From Pseudomonadota bacterium (GTDB lineage Bacteria > Pseudomonadota > Alphaproteobacteria > Rickettsiales > UBA1997), in contig RFYG01000003.1 of assembly GCA_009925685.1 (NCBI GenBank), positions 1-37,958 on the forward strand: a stretch of DNA of 37,958 nt, written 5' to 3'. This document shows positions 1 through 9,854 of this stretch, one piece after another. A model generated the notes under the pieces. That model was not told where the DNA came from, did no database searches, and saw nothing but the letters and a program-made list of their open reading frames with translations. Made by a program: the position numbers and the translations under genes. Positions within the stretch are counted from its first letter, which is position 1. Every line of letters begins with the position of its first letter.

Positions 1-118
1 AGTGTTTGAAATTGGCGAGATTATATTTTAAAAACTTTTTGTTGCGCAATTAAAATTATCAAATTCTCTAAAAATCATTTAAAGCACCAATGTATTTTTT
101 ATATATGAACAAATTTTT

Positions 119-325
119 ATGAATGAATTTTCTCAGGCTGATCATAAAAATATAAAATTTTCTGAAAAATTTAAGGGGTTTTTGTATAAACTTATTCATT
201 ATTTCGGTATTATTTTTAGTATTTTGGTGGCGATATATGCTCTTTACAATTTGATGCCAGAATTTATTAAATTTTGTTTTGAATATATCATCAAAATCAT
301 GAAATCTGATTATCCAAACCTTTGA
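119..325 (+). CDS. small putative single-TM membrane protein
   Basis: 68-aa ORF with one hydrophobic segment (LIHYFGIIFSILVAIYALYNL); no homology recognised. Confidence 0.3.
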   Translation: MNEFSQADHKNIKFSEKFKGFLYKLIHYFGIIFSILVAIYALYNLMPEFIKFCFEYIIKIMKSDYPNL

Positions 326-499
326 TATTCTTATTTAATTAAGTTTTTTGATAAATCCTAAAATTGAAATTTGTGGTTTAAATTTCGCTTTTAATTGTTA
401 TTAAATTTTAAGCCTAAATTTGACATTTAAATAAAAAAATATTTCAATGGCGGTCTCAAAAATTTATCCAATCTTAAAAACAAACTTAAACTGCACAAA

Positions 500-1516
500 A
501 TGGTTAGCAAATCTTTAGCTTCAAGCGCTAAGTCTAGTTCCAAACATAATTCTATCAAAGATTTTAAAAAAGATGAATTGCTTGGTTTATATCAAGAAAT
601 GTTGTTGATTCGAAGATTTGAAGAAAAAGCTGGCCAGCTTTATGGAATGGGCCTTATCGCTGGATTTTGTCATCTTTATATCGGCCAAGAAGCTATCGCT
701 TCGGGCATGCGCTTCACAATGATTGATGGCGATAAAGTCATCACAACTTATCGTGATCATGGGCACATGATTGCGGTTGGTTCGGATCCAAAAAAAATCA
801 TGGCTGAATTGCTTGGTCGTCGTGACGGTTCCTCGAAAGGTAAAGGCGGATCAATGCATTTATTTGATCTCGAAAAGCACTTTTATGGCGGTCATGGAAT
901 AGTCGGAGCATCTGTGCCAATTGGTGCCGGACTTGCTTTTGCAGATAAATATAAAGGCACCAACAACGTAACTTATTGTTATTTTGGAGATGGCGCGGCG
1001 CATCAAGGTCAAGTTTATGAGGCCTTTAATATGGCAAAATTATGGAACTTGCCGGTTTTATTTATTATTGAAAATAATCACTACGCCATGGGAACTTCCG
1101 TCTCTCGTTCATCATCAATTGATGAGCTTCACAAGCGTGGAATTGGATTTAATATCCCCGGTGTAAAAATTAACGGCATGGATATTTTTGATGTAATTAA
1201 GGATGGTCAAAAATGTGTTGACTACGTTAGATCTGGCAATGGCCCAATGATAATCGAAATGGATACTTATCGCTATCGTGGTCATTCAATGTCTGACCCA
1301 GCTACCTATCGCTCAAAAGAAGAAGTAAATTGTAAAAAAGACCTCGATCCAATTGATACTTTGCGTGGCAATATATTGCAAAACAGCGTTGCAAGCGAAA
1401 GTGAAATCAAAAAAATTGATGATGAAATTAAAAATCAAGTTAACGAAATTGTTGAATTTGCAAAAAATAGCCCCGAGCCTGATGAATCAGAGCTTTTAAC
1501 CGAGATTTACAACTAA
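500..1516 (+). CDS. pdhA: pyruvate dehydrogenase E1 component subunit alpha
   Basis: 338 aa; E1-alpha/TPP motifs [20 protein letters not shown]...IIENN and [15 protein letters not shown]. Confidence 0.96.
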   Translation: MVSKSLASSAKSSSKHNSIKDFKKDELLGLYQEMLLIRRFEEKAGQLYGMGLIAGFCHLYIGQEAIASGMRFTMIDGDKVITTYRDHGHMIAVGSDPKKIMAELLGRRDGSSKGKGGSMHLFDLEKHFYGGHGIVGASVPIGAGLAFADKYKGTNNVTYCYFGDGAAHQGQVYEAFNMAKLWNLPVLFIIENNHYAMGTSVSRSSSIDELHKRGIGFNIPGVKINGMDIFDVIKDGQKCVDYVRSGNGPMIIEMDTYRYRGHSMSDPATYRSKEEVNCKKDLDPIDTLRGNILQNSVASESEIKKIDDEIKNQVNEIVEFAKNSPEPDESELLTEIYN

Positions 1517-1520
1517 GATT

Positions 1521-2513
1521 ATGACTCTCAGAAAACTTACTGTGCGAGAAGCACTTAGAGAAGCAATGGCCGAAGAAATGCGCAAACATCCCGAAATATT
1601 TGTGATGGGCGAAGAAGTTGCCGAATATAACGGCGCCTACAAAGTAACCCAAGGTCTCTTATCTGAGTTTGGTGCCAAAAGAGTAATCGATACTCCGATC
1701 ACCGAACATGGTTTTGCCGGTTTGGCGGTTGGTTCGGCATTTGCTGGACTTCGTCCGATCGTTGAATTCATGACTTTTAATTTTGCCATGCAAGCCATTG
1801 ATCAAATCGTCAATTCTGCCGCCAAAACCAACTACATGTCGGGAGGTCAAGTTAGATGTCCAATTGTTTTTAGAGGTCCAAATGGTGCTGCCTCTAGAGT
1901 TGGAGCCCAGCATTCGCAATGCTATGCTTCGTGGTATGGCTCAATTCCTGGTTTGAAAGTAATAGCTCCTTACTCTTCTGCTGATGCGAAGGGTTTATTG
2001 AAATCAGCAATTCGCGATCCAAATCCGGTAGTTTTTTTAGAAAATGAAATTACCTACGGCTTTAGTTTTGAAGAGGAATATGACGACGATCATGTGGTTG
2101 AAATTGGAAAGGCAAAAGTTTTGCGCGAAGGTTCCGACATTACCATAATTGCCTTCTCTTTGGTGGTTAAATATGCACTTGAAGCAGCTCAAGAACTCGA
2201 ATCAATCGGTATTTCTGCTGAAGTGATCGACCTTAGAACTATTCGACCAATTGATCGCCAAACAATTGTTGAATCGGTCAAAAAAACTTCACGATGCGTT
2301 ACGGTTGAAGAAGGCTTTCCTTTTGGATCCGTCGGTAGTGAAATTGCTTCAATCTTAATTGATGAAGCTTTTGATTATCTTGATGCGCCAATCAAAAAAC
2401 TTACTTCGGTTGATGCGCCTTTGCCATATGCCGAAAATCTTGAGAGACTTGCTCTCCCCAAGACTCAAGATATTGTTAGGGTCGCCAAAGAATTATGTAA
2501 TAAATCTTCGTAA
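1521..2513 (+). CDS. pdhB: pyruvate dehydrogenase E1 component subunit beta
   Basis: 330 aa; LREAMAEEM...[17 protein letters not shown]; directly follows pdhA. Confidence 0.96.
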   Translation: MTLRKLTVREALREAMAEEMRKHPEIFVMGEEVAEYNGAYKVTQGLLSEFGAKRVIDTPITEHGFAGLAVGSAFAGLRPIVEFMTFNFAMQAIDQIVNSAAKTNYMSGGQVRCPIVFRGPNGAASRVGAQHSQCYASWYGSIPGLKVIAPYSSADAKGLLKSAIRDPNPVVFLENEITYGFSFEEEYDDDHVVEIGKAKVLREGSDITIIAFSLVVKYALEAAQELESIGISAEVIDLRTIRPIDRQTIVESVKKTSRCVTVEEGFPFGSVGSEIASILIDEAFDYLDAPIKKLTSVDAPLPYAENLERLALPKTQDIVRVAKELCNKSS

Positions 2514-2554
2514 TTAATTTAATAAATATTCACAAAGTCAACATAGCTTCATAA

Positions 2555-2926
2555 ATGGTCATCACAAGATACACAATATACAATTTTGTTAAAAAAAATC
2601 GCATAAACAAATCTGTTTTTTTGTCTTATTGCATAGCTTTTTCGCTAATTCTTTATTTTATGTTTGTATCGATTTTTGGAGATAAAGGCTTAATCGAATA
2701 TTATACTCTTAAAAAAGAAGCTCAAAGAATTGAGAATGACAAAGTTGAATTGATTAACAAAATCCGCATCAAAAAAGATATGATTAAAGCTATGGATTAT
2801 GAGTCTCTGGATCTTGATTTGGTTGATGAACAGTCGCGCAAAATACTCGGTTATGTTGGTAAAGATGAAATTGTTATTTACCAAGACAAAAATTCACACG
2901 GTGATAGCGACAAATCTAAAAAATAA
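2555..2926 (+). CDS. FtsB/DivIC-like septum formation initiator
   Basis: 123 aa: N-terminal TM then coiled coil, ending ARKILGYVGKDEIVIYQ-type (SRKILGYVGKDEIVIYQ). Confidence 0.75.
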   Translation: MVITRYTIYNFVKKNRINKSVFLSYCIAFSLILYFMFVSIFGDKGLIEYYTLKKEAQRIENDKVELINKIRIKKDMIKAMDYESLDLDLVDEQSRKILGYVGKDEIVIYQDKNSHGDSDKSKK

Positions 2927-2929
2927 CAC

Positions 2930-3544
2930 ATGCTTATCAAGCAAGAAATACTTAGAAAACTCTTTCACATCGGCCTTTCTATAATTCCGCTTCTCTACAT
3001 AAATCTTGGAAAAACAAGTTTTTTATGCTTATTTATTCCGTTGGCGATTGCCATAATTGGTATTGATTTTTGTCGGTGCAAATACAATTCGATTGGCTCT
3101 GCCATAACCCCGATTTTTAAAATTATTATGCGTGAAAAAGAGTTAAGTCGTAAGAATTTGTCGGGCGTATCTTGGGCTTTTTTTTGTGCAATAATAAATT
3201 TTTTAATTTTTCACCCAGCTGTTGCGGTGACGGGCTTTTTGATATTAACTTTTGCAGATGCTATGGCGGCTGTTATCGGAAAATCTGTCAAAAGTGCTAA
3301 ATTTTACCAAAAATCTCGTGCCGGCTCATTAGCTTTTTTTATAACCTCGATTTTAGTGATAATTTCATGCGGAATTTATTTTGATTGTCGCTTACCATTT
3401 TTTTTGTTCGCTTCTTTTGTAGCAATGTTTGTAACCTACTTAGAGGCTTATCCCGACTTATTTCGCATCGATGATAATTTACTTATACCTATGTCTTTTG
3501 GGATTTGCATGACCTTGCTCGACTTAATGTGGCATATCTTATAA
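2930..3544 (+). CDS. dolichol/phytol kinase-like CTP-transferase membrane protein
   Basis: 204 aa polytopic; LRKLFHIG start and FADAMAAVIGKSVKS motif typical of SEC59/VTE5-type kinases. Confidence 0.65.
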   Translation: MLIKQEILRKLFHIGLSIIPLLYINLGKTSFLCLFIPLAIAIIGIDFCRCKYNSIGSAITPIFKIIMREKELSRKNLSGVSWAFFCAIINFLIFHPAVAVTGFLILTFADAMAAVIGKSVKSAKFYQKSRAGSLAFFITSILVIISCGIYFDCRLPFFLFASFVAMFVTYLEAYPDLFRIDDNLLIPMSFGICMTLLDLMWHIL

Positions 3545-3562
3545 TAAACCATAAAAATTTTC

Positions 3563-5356
3563 ATGAATTTTGCCAAAGATTTTCCAGAAAAATTGCGTTC
3601 TTCAATCTTGGCTTCCGAAGTAATTGGCAAGAAGGTTCGGCTTAAAAAAAGGGGCAAAGATTATTTGGGTTTATGCCCATTTCATAACGAAAAAACCCCA
3701 TCTTTTACCGTTAACGATCAAAAAGGTTTTTATCATTGCTTTGGGTGCCAAGCTCACGGCGACATAATAACTTTTGTGATGGAGACCGAAAGGTTAGAGT
3801 TCAAGGACACGATTTTCAAGATTGCGCAAGATTTTGGAATTGAAGTGCCAATCGTCGAAAATAACAAACCTCAGAACAATTATGTTGCGAGAGATTTTGA
3901 AATTATCGCCAAAATAAATGAATTTTTTACCAAAAATCTTCATCAACAAAATGTTGTAGAAGCTAGAGATTACTTAAAAAAAAGAGGCTTTAATTCAATA
4001 ATAGCTAAAAAATTTCATTTGGGATATGCGCCAAATTCTTATGAATTACTCGTAAATTACCTCAAAGGTATGGGCTTTAACCCTAATGAAATAGAGTCTT
4101 GCGGGGTGGTTGGTAAAAATGATAAAGGCAACCTTTATGACAAATTTCGTAACCGCATAACTTTTGCAATTACCGATAAAAAAAATCGTCCCATTGCCTT
4201 TGGCGGAAGATCTTTAGGCGACGATATGCCAAAATATTTGAATTCCGCCGAAACTGATATTTTTAAAAAAAATCTTACCCTCTACAATTTTTTTAATGCC
4301 CGCAAATCCATATTCGACAAGGGTTTCGCCATTATGGTTGAAGGTTATATGGACGCCATCTCTTTGGCGGTAAATGGTTTTGAAAATGTTGTTGCCGGCC
4401 TTGGAACCGCTATCAGTGAAGAGCATTTGAAGCAACTTTTTGTCATCACTGATAAAATTATTATTTGTTTAGATGGAGATAATGCTGGTTTTAAAGCTAT
4501 GAAGAGGGTTTGCGAAATTGCATTGCCAATTATTAATTCGCAAAAAAATATCATGTTTTGTTTTTTGCCCAACCAAATGGACCCCGATGATTTTATTAAA
4601 AAATATGGAGCAAGCGAATTTCAAAAAGCTTTAGACTCTTCGGTACCAATGTCGCAAGCCATAATTGATTTCACCACTAATGATTTAGGAATAAAAAATT
4701 ATCTGAAATTATCCGCTGAAGAAAAGGCGCGACTTGATTTAGAGTTAAATAAAAAAATTAATTTAATAAACGATTCGGCAACCAAAAAATATTTTATGCA
4801 ATTTATTAAAAATTGGTTGTTTTCGATCGGAAGAACAATTGCCAATAAATCAAACAAAATAGAGGTTTCAAAGGTTATTATTAATCAAAAAAACCTCCAA
4901 AAATTTAATAAAAATTCGCTAAATATAATGGCGTTTTTGATAAAATATCCGCAATTAATAAATTATCGCGATAACGATTTCAACCTTAGAGAAATGCAGT
5001 TTGAGGATGAAAAAATGACCGAGCTAAAAGAATTTATCCTTAATTTAGTAGATGAAAATTGCCAAAATATCGTCGAAGAGCTTGATAAATCAGTTTTCAG
5101 GCTTTACAATGGCGAGATTAAAAATATTGTGGCGCGCCAAAATTCAAATGACAGCAATCTTCAAAAAAAATTTCGCCTTCTGCTTCTAAAGGATTTATTT
5201 TCCAATGTTGAGAGGCAATATCTCGAAAATTTGAATGCCATTGATGACATAGAAACTCATCAAACCACAATTTCAACTCAAAAAATTACCGAAATTTTTG
5301 ATTACAAAAACACTATTCATGCCAAGATTATCGAGCTTGAGAAAGATATTATTTAA
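3563..5356 (+). CDS. dnaG: DNA primase
   Basis: 597 aa; zinc finger CPFHNEKTPSFTVNDQKGFYHCFGC; TOPRIM VEGYMDAISL and LDGDNAG. Confidence 0.97.
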   Translation: MNFAKDFPEKLRSSILASEVIGKKVRLKKRGKDYLGLCPFHNEKTPSFTVNDQKGFYHCFGCQAHGDIITFVMETERLEFKDTIFKIAQDFGIEVPIVENNKPQNNYVARDFEIIAKINEFFTKNLHQQNVVEARDYLKKRGFNSIIAKKFHLGYAPNSYELLVNYLKGMGFNPNEIESCGVVGKNDKGNLYDKFRNRITFAITDKKNRPIAFGGRSLGDDMPKYLNSAETDIFKKNLTLYNFFNARKSIFDKGFAIMVEGYMDAISLAVNGFENVVAGLGTAISEEHLKQLFVITDKIIICLDGDNAGFKAMKRVCEIALPIINSQKNIMFCFLPNQMDPDDFIKKYGASEFQKALDSSVPMSQAIIDFTTNDLGIKNYLKLSAEEKARLDLELNKKINLINDSATKKYFMQFIKNWLFSIGRTIANKSNKIEVSKVIINQKNLQKFNKNSLNIMAFLIKYPQLINYRDNDFNLREMQFEDEKMTELKEFILNLVDENCQNIVEELDKSVFRLYNGEIKNIVARQNSNDSNLQKKFRLLLLKDLFSNVERQYLENLNAIDDIETHQTTISTQKITEIFDYKNTIHAKIIELEKDII

Positions 5357-5425
5357 TCTCCAAAAATTTCATAATTTTTAGTTTTGATCAACATTTTATA
5401 TAAATAACCTTTAAAATTATTGTTT

Positions 5426-7981
5426 ATGGCTCCGAAGAAAAAAAATATTATTAAGGCAACGCCCAAAAAGATTGTTAACAAAAATATTAAACCTAAAACC
5501 AATCCTAAAAAACCCCAAAAAGCCTTAAAATCGAATGTCAAATCGCTTAACAAATCTTCGCCCACTTCAATAAAAAACAAACATTCCAAACCGCTCAAAA
5601 AAGCGCCTAAGTCAACTCCTAAAAAAACTTTACCCACTAAAATTGTTGGCAAAAAAATCAATAAAGATAAGTCAAAATCTTTAAAAAAATCTTCATTAAA
5701 AATTGTTAAAAAAGTGGTTACAAAAAAACCCGAACCTATCAACAAAAAAACCTCAAACAAAACCAAAAAAATCCCCAAAAAAATTGTCCAAAAAGTTGAA
5801 AAAAATATCGATAAGAGGCAAAAAATTTCTAAAACTCTAAAACAAAATATAAAAACTATTAAAGCGGTCAAACAAGCTATCGAAAAATCTCCAAAAAACC
5901 TCGCTAAGACCGAGAAAGACATTGCTAAAACCCAGAAAGAGGTTATTAAATCCAAGAAAGACATCATTAAAGATTTCAAAAAAGAAAACAAAAAATCATC
6001 ATCTCTTAATGAAAAATCCAACCGTTTGGTTGAAAAATTTCAGTTAATTAACGATGTGAGATATTCGATCAATAAAGCCGACGAAAACAGTAAAAAAATT
6101 TCTAGTGAAATCGCCAATAAACTTAAAAAACTTATTGCGCTTGGAAAAACTCAGGGCTTTTTGACCCATGAGCAAATTGGCGAAAATATTGAAACCGAGC
6201 TTGATGCTAAAAAACTCGATAGAATCGTTGATATTCTTGGCGAGTTTAAAATTCAAATTGTTGAAAAAGAAGAAGATCTTGAGCGTTTAATTGAAGAAGG
6301 TTTAGCTTCAAAAGATGATGAAAAAAGTCAAAAAAGAAGTGAAGATTCGGTTAAAACTTACTTGAAATCAATGAGTACCGTCAAGCTTCTCACCAGAGAT
6401 GACGAGGTTTCAATTGCCATGAGAATCGAAGAAGGTCGCAGTAAAACCGTTAATTTTTTATATCAAAGTCCACTAATTATGCGCCACTTTATCGAGTGGT
6501 ATAATGGCTTATCGAATGGCACGATTCTTTTGCGCGACATAATTCGTATCGACGAAACTTATAATTCTGAGCTTGAAGAAATGATTAAAAGCAATGATCA
6601 ACAAGCTCCAACCGGTGAAAATAATGTTGAAGATGTTACCTCGATAATTGAAGAGCAAGTTGATTCGGTAGAAATTAATGAAGATTCTTTATTTGAGGAT
6701 GAAGAGCTTGAAGAGATTGATGAAAGCGCTGTTTCGTTTGTTTCGATGGAGCGAATTTTAATGCCAAAAATGCTCGAATTGTTCCAAAAAATTGCCACTA
6801 TTTGTCAAAAAATCATCGATAAATCTGAAGATAAAACGCCAGAGCAAATCAAAAATGATAAAGAAATTAACAAGCTCAAAGCCGATTTTGAAGTGCTTTC
6901 AAATGAAGTTAGTTTCAATGATGCCCTAATTAAAGCTTTAGTTGATCAACTCTATGAAGCTCAACAAAAATTATTATCAACCGAAATAGAATTACTAAAA
7001 TATGCCCAATCTTTTGGCATTGATAAGGTTGATTTTTTAAAAAATTATGCCGGTATTGAAGAGGGAAATAAGTGGTACAAAAAAATTTCTGAAAACAAAG
7101 ATAAGAAGTGGCAAAAATATGCTTCAGAAGGAAAGGAACAAATCTTTACTCTTCTCGAAAAAATTGCCAAATTTACTAAAATCATGGGAATTAGTGTCGC
7201 TGATTTTAAAAAAATGATTAGCAATATTCGCTTAAGTCAAGAAGAAGAATTAAAAGCCAAAAAAGAAATGATCGAAGCCAACTTAAGGTTGGTAGTTTCG
7301 ATTGCCAAAAAATATACTAATCGCGGTTTACAATTTCTTGATCTAATCCAAGAGGGTAATATTGGCTTGATGCGCGCGGTCGATAAGTTTGAATATCGTC
7401 GAGGTTATAAATTTTCTACCTATGCCACTTGGTGGATTCGTCAGGCCATAACCAGAGCAATTGCTGACCAATCTAGAACCATTCGGATTCCGATTCACAT
7501 GGTTGAAACCATTAACAAAATTGTTAAAACTTCGCGTCAACTTACCCAAGAATTAGGTCGCACTCCTGATGCTCAAGAGATTGCAGATAGATTGCTTATG
7601 CCGGTTGAAAAAGTTCGTAAAGTTTTACGAACTTCTAAAGATCCGGTTAGTCTTGAGTCGCCTATTTCAGGTGATGATGAAGAAAGCGTTATTGGTGATT
7701 TTATCGAAGATAAAACTGCTGTTTTGCCTTTTGACGCTGCCTCGCACTCAAAACTTAAAGAACTAATCTCGCAAATATTGTCGTCACTTACCGCTCGCGA
7801 AGAAAGAGTGCTTAGAATGCGCTTTGGAGTTGGAATGGTAACCGACCATACTCTCGAAGAAGTCGGCAAACAATTTTCGGTAACGCGAGAAAGAATTCGC
7901 CAAATCGAGGCCAAGGCTTTAAAAAAATTGCAACATCCTAAACGGGCTAAATTATTAAAAAGCTTCTTACAAGATGCTTAG
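5426..7981 (+). CDS. rpoD: RNA polymerase sigma-70 factor with long Lys-rich N-terminal extension
   Basis: C-terminal half has regions 2-4 ([88 protein letters not shown]). ATG at 5426 preferred over the in-frame TTG at 5420. Confidence 0.96.
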   Translation: MAPKKKNIIKATPKKIVNKNIKPKTNPKKPQKALKSNVKSLNKSSPTSIKNKHSKPLKKAPKSTPKKTLPTKIVGKKINKDKSKSLKKSSLKIVKKVVTKKPEPINKKTSNKTKKIPKKIVQKVEKNIDKRQKISKTLKQNIKTIKAVKQAIEKSPKNLAKTEKDIAKTQKEVIKSKKDIIKDFKKENKKSSSLNEKSNRLVEKFQLINDVRYSINKADENSKKISSEIANKLKKLIALGKTQGFLTHEQIGENIETELDAKKLDRIVDILGEFKIQIVEKEEDLERLIEEGLASKDDEKSQKRSEDSVKTYLKSMSTVKLLTRDDEVSIAMRIEEGRSKTVNFLYQSPLIMRHFIEWYNGLSNGTILLRDIIRIDETYNSELEEMIKSNDQQAPTGENNVEDVTSIIEEQVDSVEINEDSLFEDEELEEIDESAVSFVSMERILMPKMLELFQKIATICQKIIDKSEDKTPEQIKNDKEINKLKADFEVLSNEVSFNDALIKALVDQLYEAQQKLLSTEIELLKYAQSFGIDKVDFLKNYAGIEEGNKWYKKISENKDKKWQKYASEGKEQIFTLLEKIAKFTKIMGISVADFKKMISNIRLSQEEELKAKKEMIEANLRLVVSIAKKYTNRGLQFLDLIQEGNIGLMRAVDKFEYRRGYKFSTYATWWIRQAITRAIADQSRTIRIPIHMVETINKIVKTSRQLTQELGRTPDAQEIADRLLMPVEKVRKVLRTSKDPVSLESPISGDDEESVIGDFIEDKTAVLPFDAASHSKLKELISQILSSLTAREERVLRMRFGVGMVTDHTLEEVGKQFSVTRERIRQIEAKALKKLQHPKRAKLLKSFLQDA

Positions 7982-7995
7982 ATTATAAATTACCA

Positions 7996-9798
7996 ATGCC
8001 TCACCAACAAACAAAAAACTCAATTCTTGACAAAAAATGGCAAGCAAAACCGTTCGATGAAAGAACGGTTTTGACTATCGTTCAGCGTCAAAATATCTCC
8101 GAAATTCTCTCTAAATTACTTACCGCTCGACAAATTAAACTCGACGAAATTGATAATTTTTTAAATCCCAAAATTAAAAATATTTTGCCCAATCCTTTTG
8201 AGCTTGGAGATATGGAAGTGGCCGTCAAAGCATTGGTCAAAGCTATTAAAACAAAAAAAAAGATTACGATATTTGGTGATTATGATGTTGATGGCGCTAC
8301 TTCGGTAGCTCTTTTGGTGCGCTATTTAAAAAATTTTCAGATTGAAGCCGAAATCTATATTCCAGATAGAATCCTTGAGGGTTATGGCCCAAATTCGCAG
8401 GCTTTGCTCAATCTTAAAAAAAATGGCACAGATTTGGTAATTATGGTTGATTGCGGGACTGTAGCCTTCGAGCCTCTACAAACCGCCAAAAAAGCCGGTC
8501 TCGAAATCGTTGTGATCGATCATCATCTTGGGGTTATTGAAAAGCCTGAAGCGATTGCGATTATTAATCCAAATTTACTCAACGAAAAATTTCCGCATAA
8601 AAATTTATGCGCGGTTGGGGTGGCGTTTTTGTTCATCGTCGCCATCAATAAAACTTTGCGCGAAGAAAATTTTTTTGTAAATTTTAGTGAGCCAAATTTA
8701 TTGGATATGATGGATCTAGTGGCCCTTGGAACGGTTTGCGATGTAATGCCTTTGACAGGCCTAAACCGAGCTTTTGTGGCATCGGGCCTTAAGGTTTTAC
8801 AACAGCGCAAAAATATTGGCCTGCGCGCCATTTGCGATAATGCTAATTTATCAAATTCACCCAATTCTTATACATTAGGTTTTGTGATTGGTCCCAGAAT
8901 TAATGCCGGTGGGCGAGTTGGAAACTCATCCTTGGGGGCCAAGATTTTATCAAGTGATGATGAATCAGAGGTTTTTGAGATTGCTCAAAAACTCGAATTT
9001 CATAATCAAGAGCGCAAAAACCTTGAGGCACAAGCCTTGGCTCAAGCAATTGAAAATTTAGAAAGTTCCCAGAATAATTTTAGTAAAAATGATGCAATAA
9101 TTTTTGCGGTTTCTGACGCTTGGCATCAAGGAATCATTGGTATTATGGCTTCAAGGCTCAAAGAAATTTATAATAAACCGGTGGCCGTCTTAACGATTGA
9201 CAAAAAAACCTCTAAAGCCAAGGGATCGTGCCGTTCAATCACTGGCATTGATTTTGGAAAAGAAATTTTAAAAGCTCGTCTTGAAGGCCTCTTACTTGAT
9301 GGCGGAGGACATGCGATGGCGGGCGGTTTTAGCGTCGAATCAGCAAAAATAAAAGATTTACACCAGTTTTTTTGCAAAAATCTTACCACAAAAGTCGATG
9401 AAATCTTGCAAGAAAACCTTTGCGAATATGATTTGGCGCTTGATTTAGAGCAACTTAACATTGATTTAATCAAAGAGCTTGCCAATCTTGAACCTTTTGG
9501 AGTTGGCAATCCGCGTCCGCGATTTATGCTTCGAAATTTATATAAAATTCGTGCTAATTTTGTGGGTAAAGATCAAGAGCATCTGAGCCTAGTTTTAACA
9601 TCTAAAAACTCTTTGGGTTTTACTAATCAAATTCCAGCTATTTTATTTCGTGCCAAGCAGTCAAAGCTAACTCCGATTTTGCTAGAACTAAAAAATTCTC
9701 AACCAATCTCTGTAATTGGAACCATCGAAATCAATAGTTGGATGGGGGTCGAAAAATTGCAATTACAAATCGACGACGCGATTATTGGTGCGCAATAA
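7996..9798 (+). CDS. recJ: single-stranded-DNA-specific exonuclease RecJ
   Basis: 600 aa; FGDYDVDGATSVALLV, VMVDCG, IDHHLG and GGGHAMAGGFS motifs. Confidence 0.96.
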   Translation: MPHQQTKNSILDKKWQAKPFDERTVLTIVQRQNISEILSKLLTARQIKLDEIDNFLNPKIKNILPNPFELGDMEVAVKALVKAIKTKKKITIFGDYDVDGATSVALLVRYLKNFQIEAEIYIPDRILEGYGPNSQALLNLKKNGTDLVIMVDCGTVAFEPLQTAKKAGLEIVVIDHHLGVIEKPEAIAIINPNLLNEKFPHKNLCAVGVAFLFIVAINKTLREENFFVNFSEPNLLDMMDLVALGTVCDVMPLTGLNRAFVASGLKVLQQRKNIGLRAICDNANLSNSPNSYTLGFVIGPRINAGGRVGNSSLGAKILSSDDESEVFEIAQKLEFHNQERKNLEAQALAQAIENLESSQNNFSKNDAIIFAVSDAWHQGIIGIMASRLKEIYNKPVAVLTIDKKTSKAKGSCRSITGIDFGKEILKARLEGLLLDGGGHAMAGGFSVESAKIKDLHQFFCKNLTTKVDEILQENLCEYDLALDLEQLNIDLIKELANLEPFGVGNPRPRFMLRNLYKIRANFVGKDQEHLSLVLTSKNSLGFTNQIPAILFRAKQSKLTPILLELKNSQPISVIGTIEINSWMGVEKLQLQIDDAIIGAQ

Positions 9799-9854
9799 AT
9801 TTACGTACGCAAAATAAAATTTTAAATCAAAAATAAATTTTTTATTAAAAAAAT

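Noticed and set aside
984-1166. 60-aa ORF inside pdhA in another frame
   Set aside because: Contained in a strongly conserved pdhA region; translation has no recognisable motif.
5353-6021. 222-aa minus-strand ORF opposite the 5' part of rpoD
   Set aside because: Phe/Leu-rich translation is the mirror of the Lys-rich (AAA/AAG) coding strand; stop-free by composition, with no domain recognised.
7573-7914. 113-aa ORF antisense to rpoD, and similar antisense ORFs at 8523-8864, 9168-9509, 27425-27835, 36842-37066 and 36871-37188
   Set aside because: Shadow ORFs fully opposite well-supported or better-scoring CDSs; no domains recognised.
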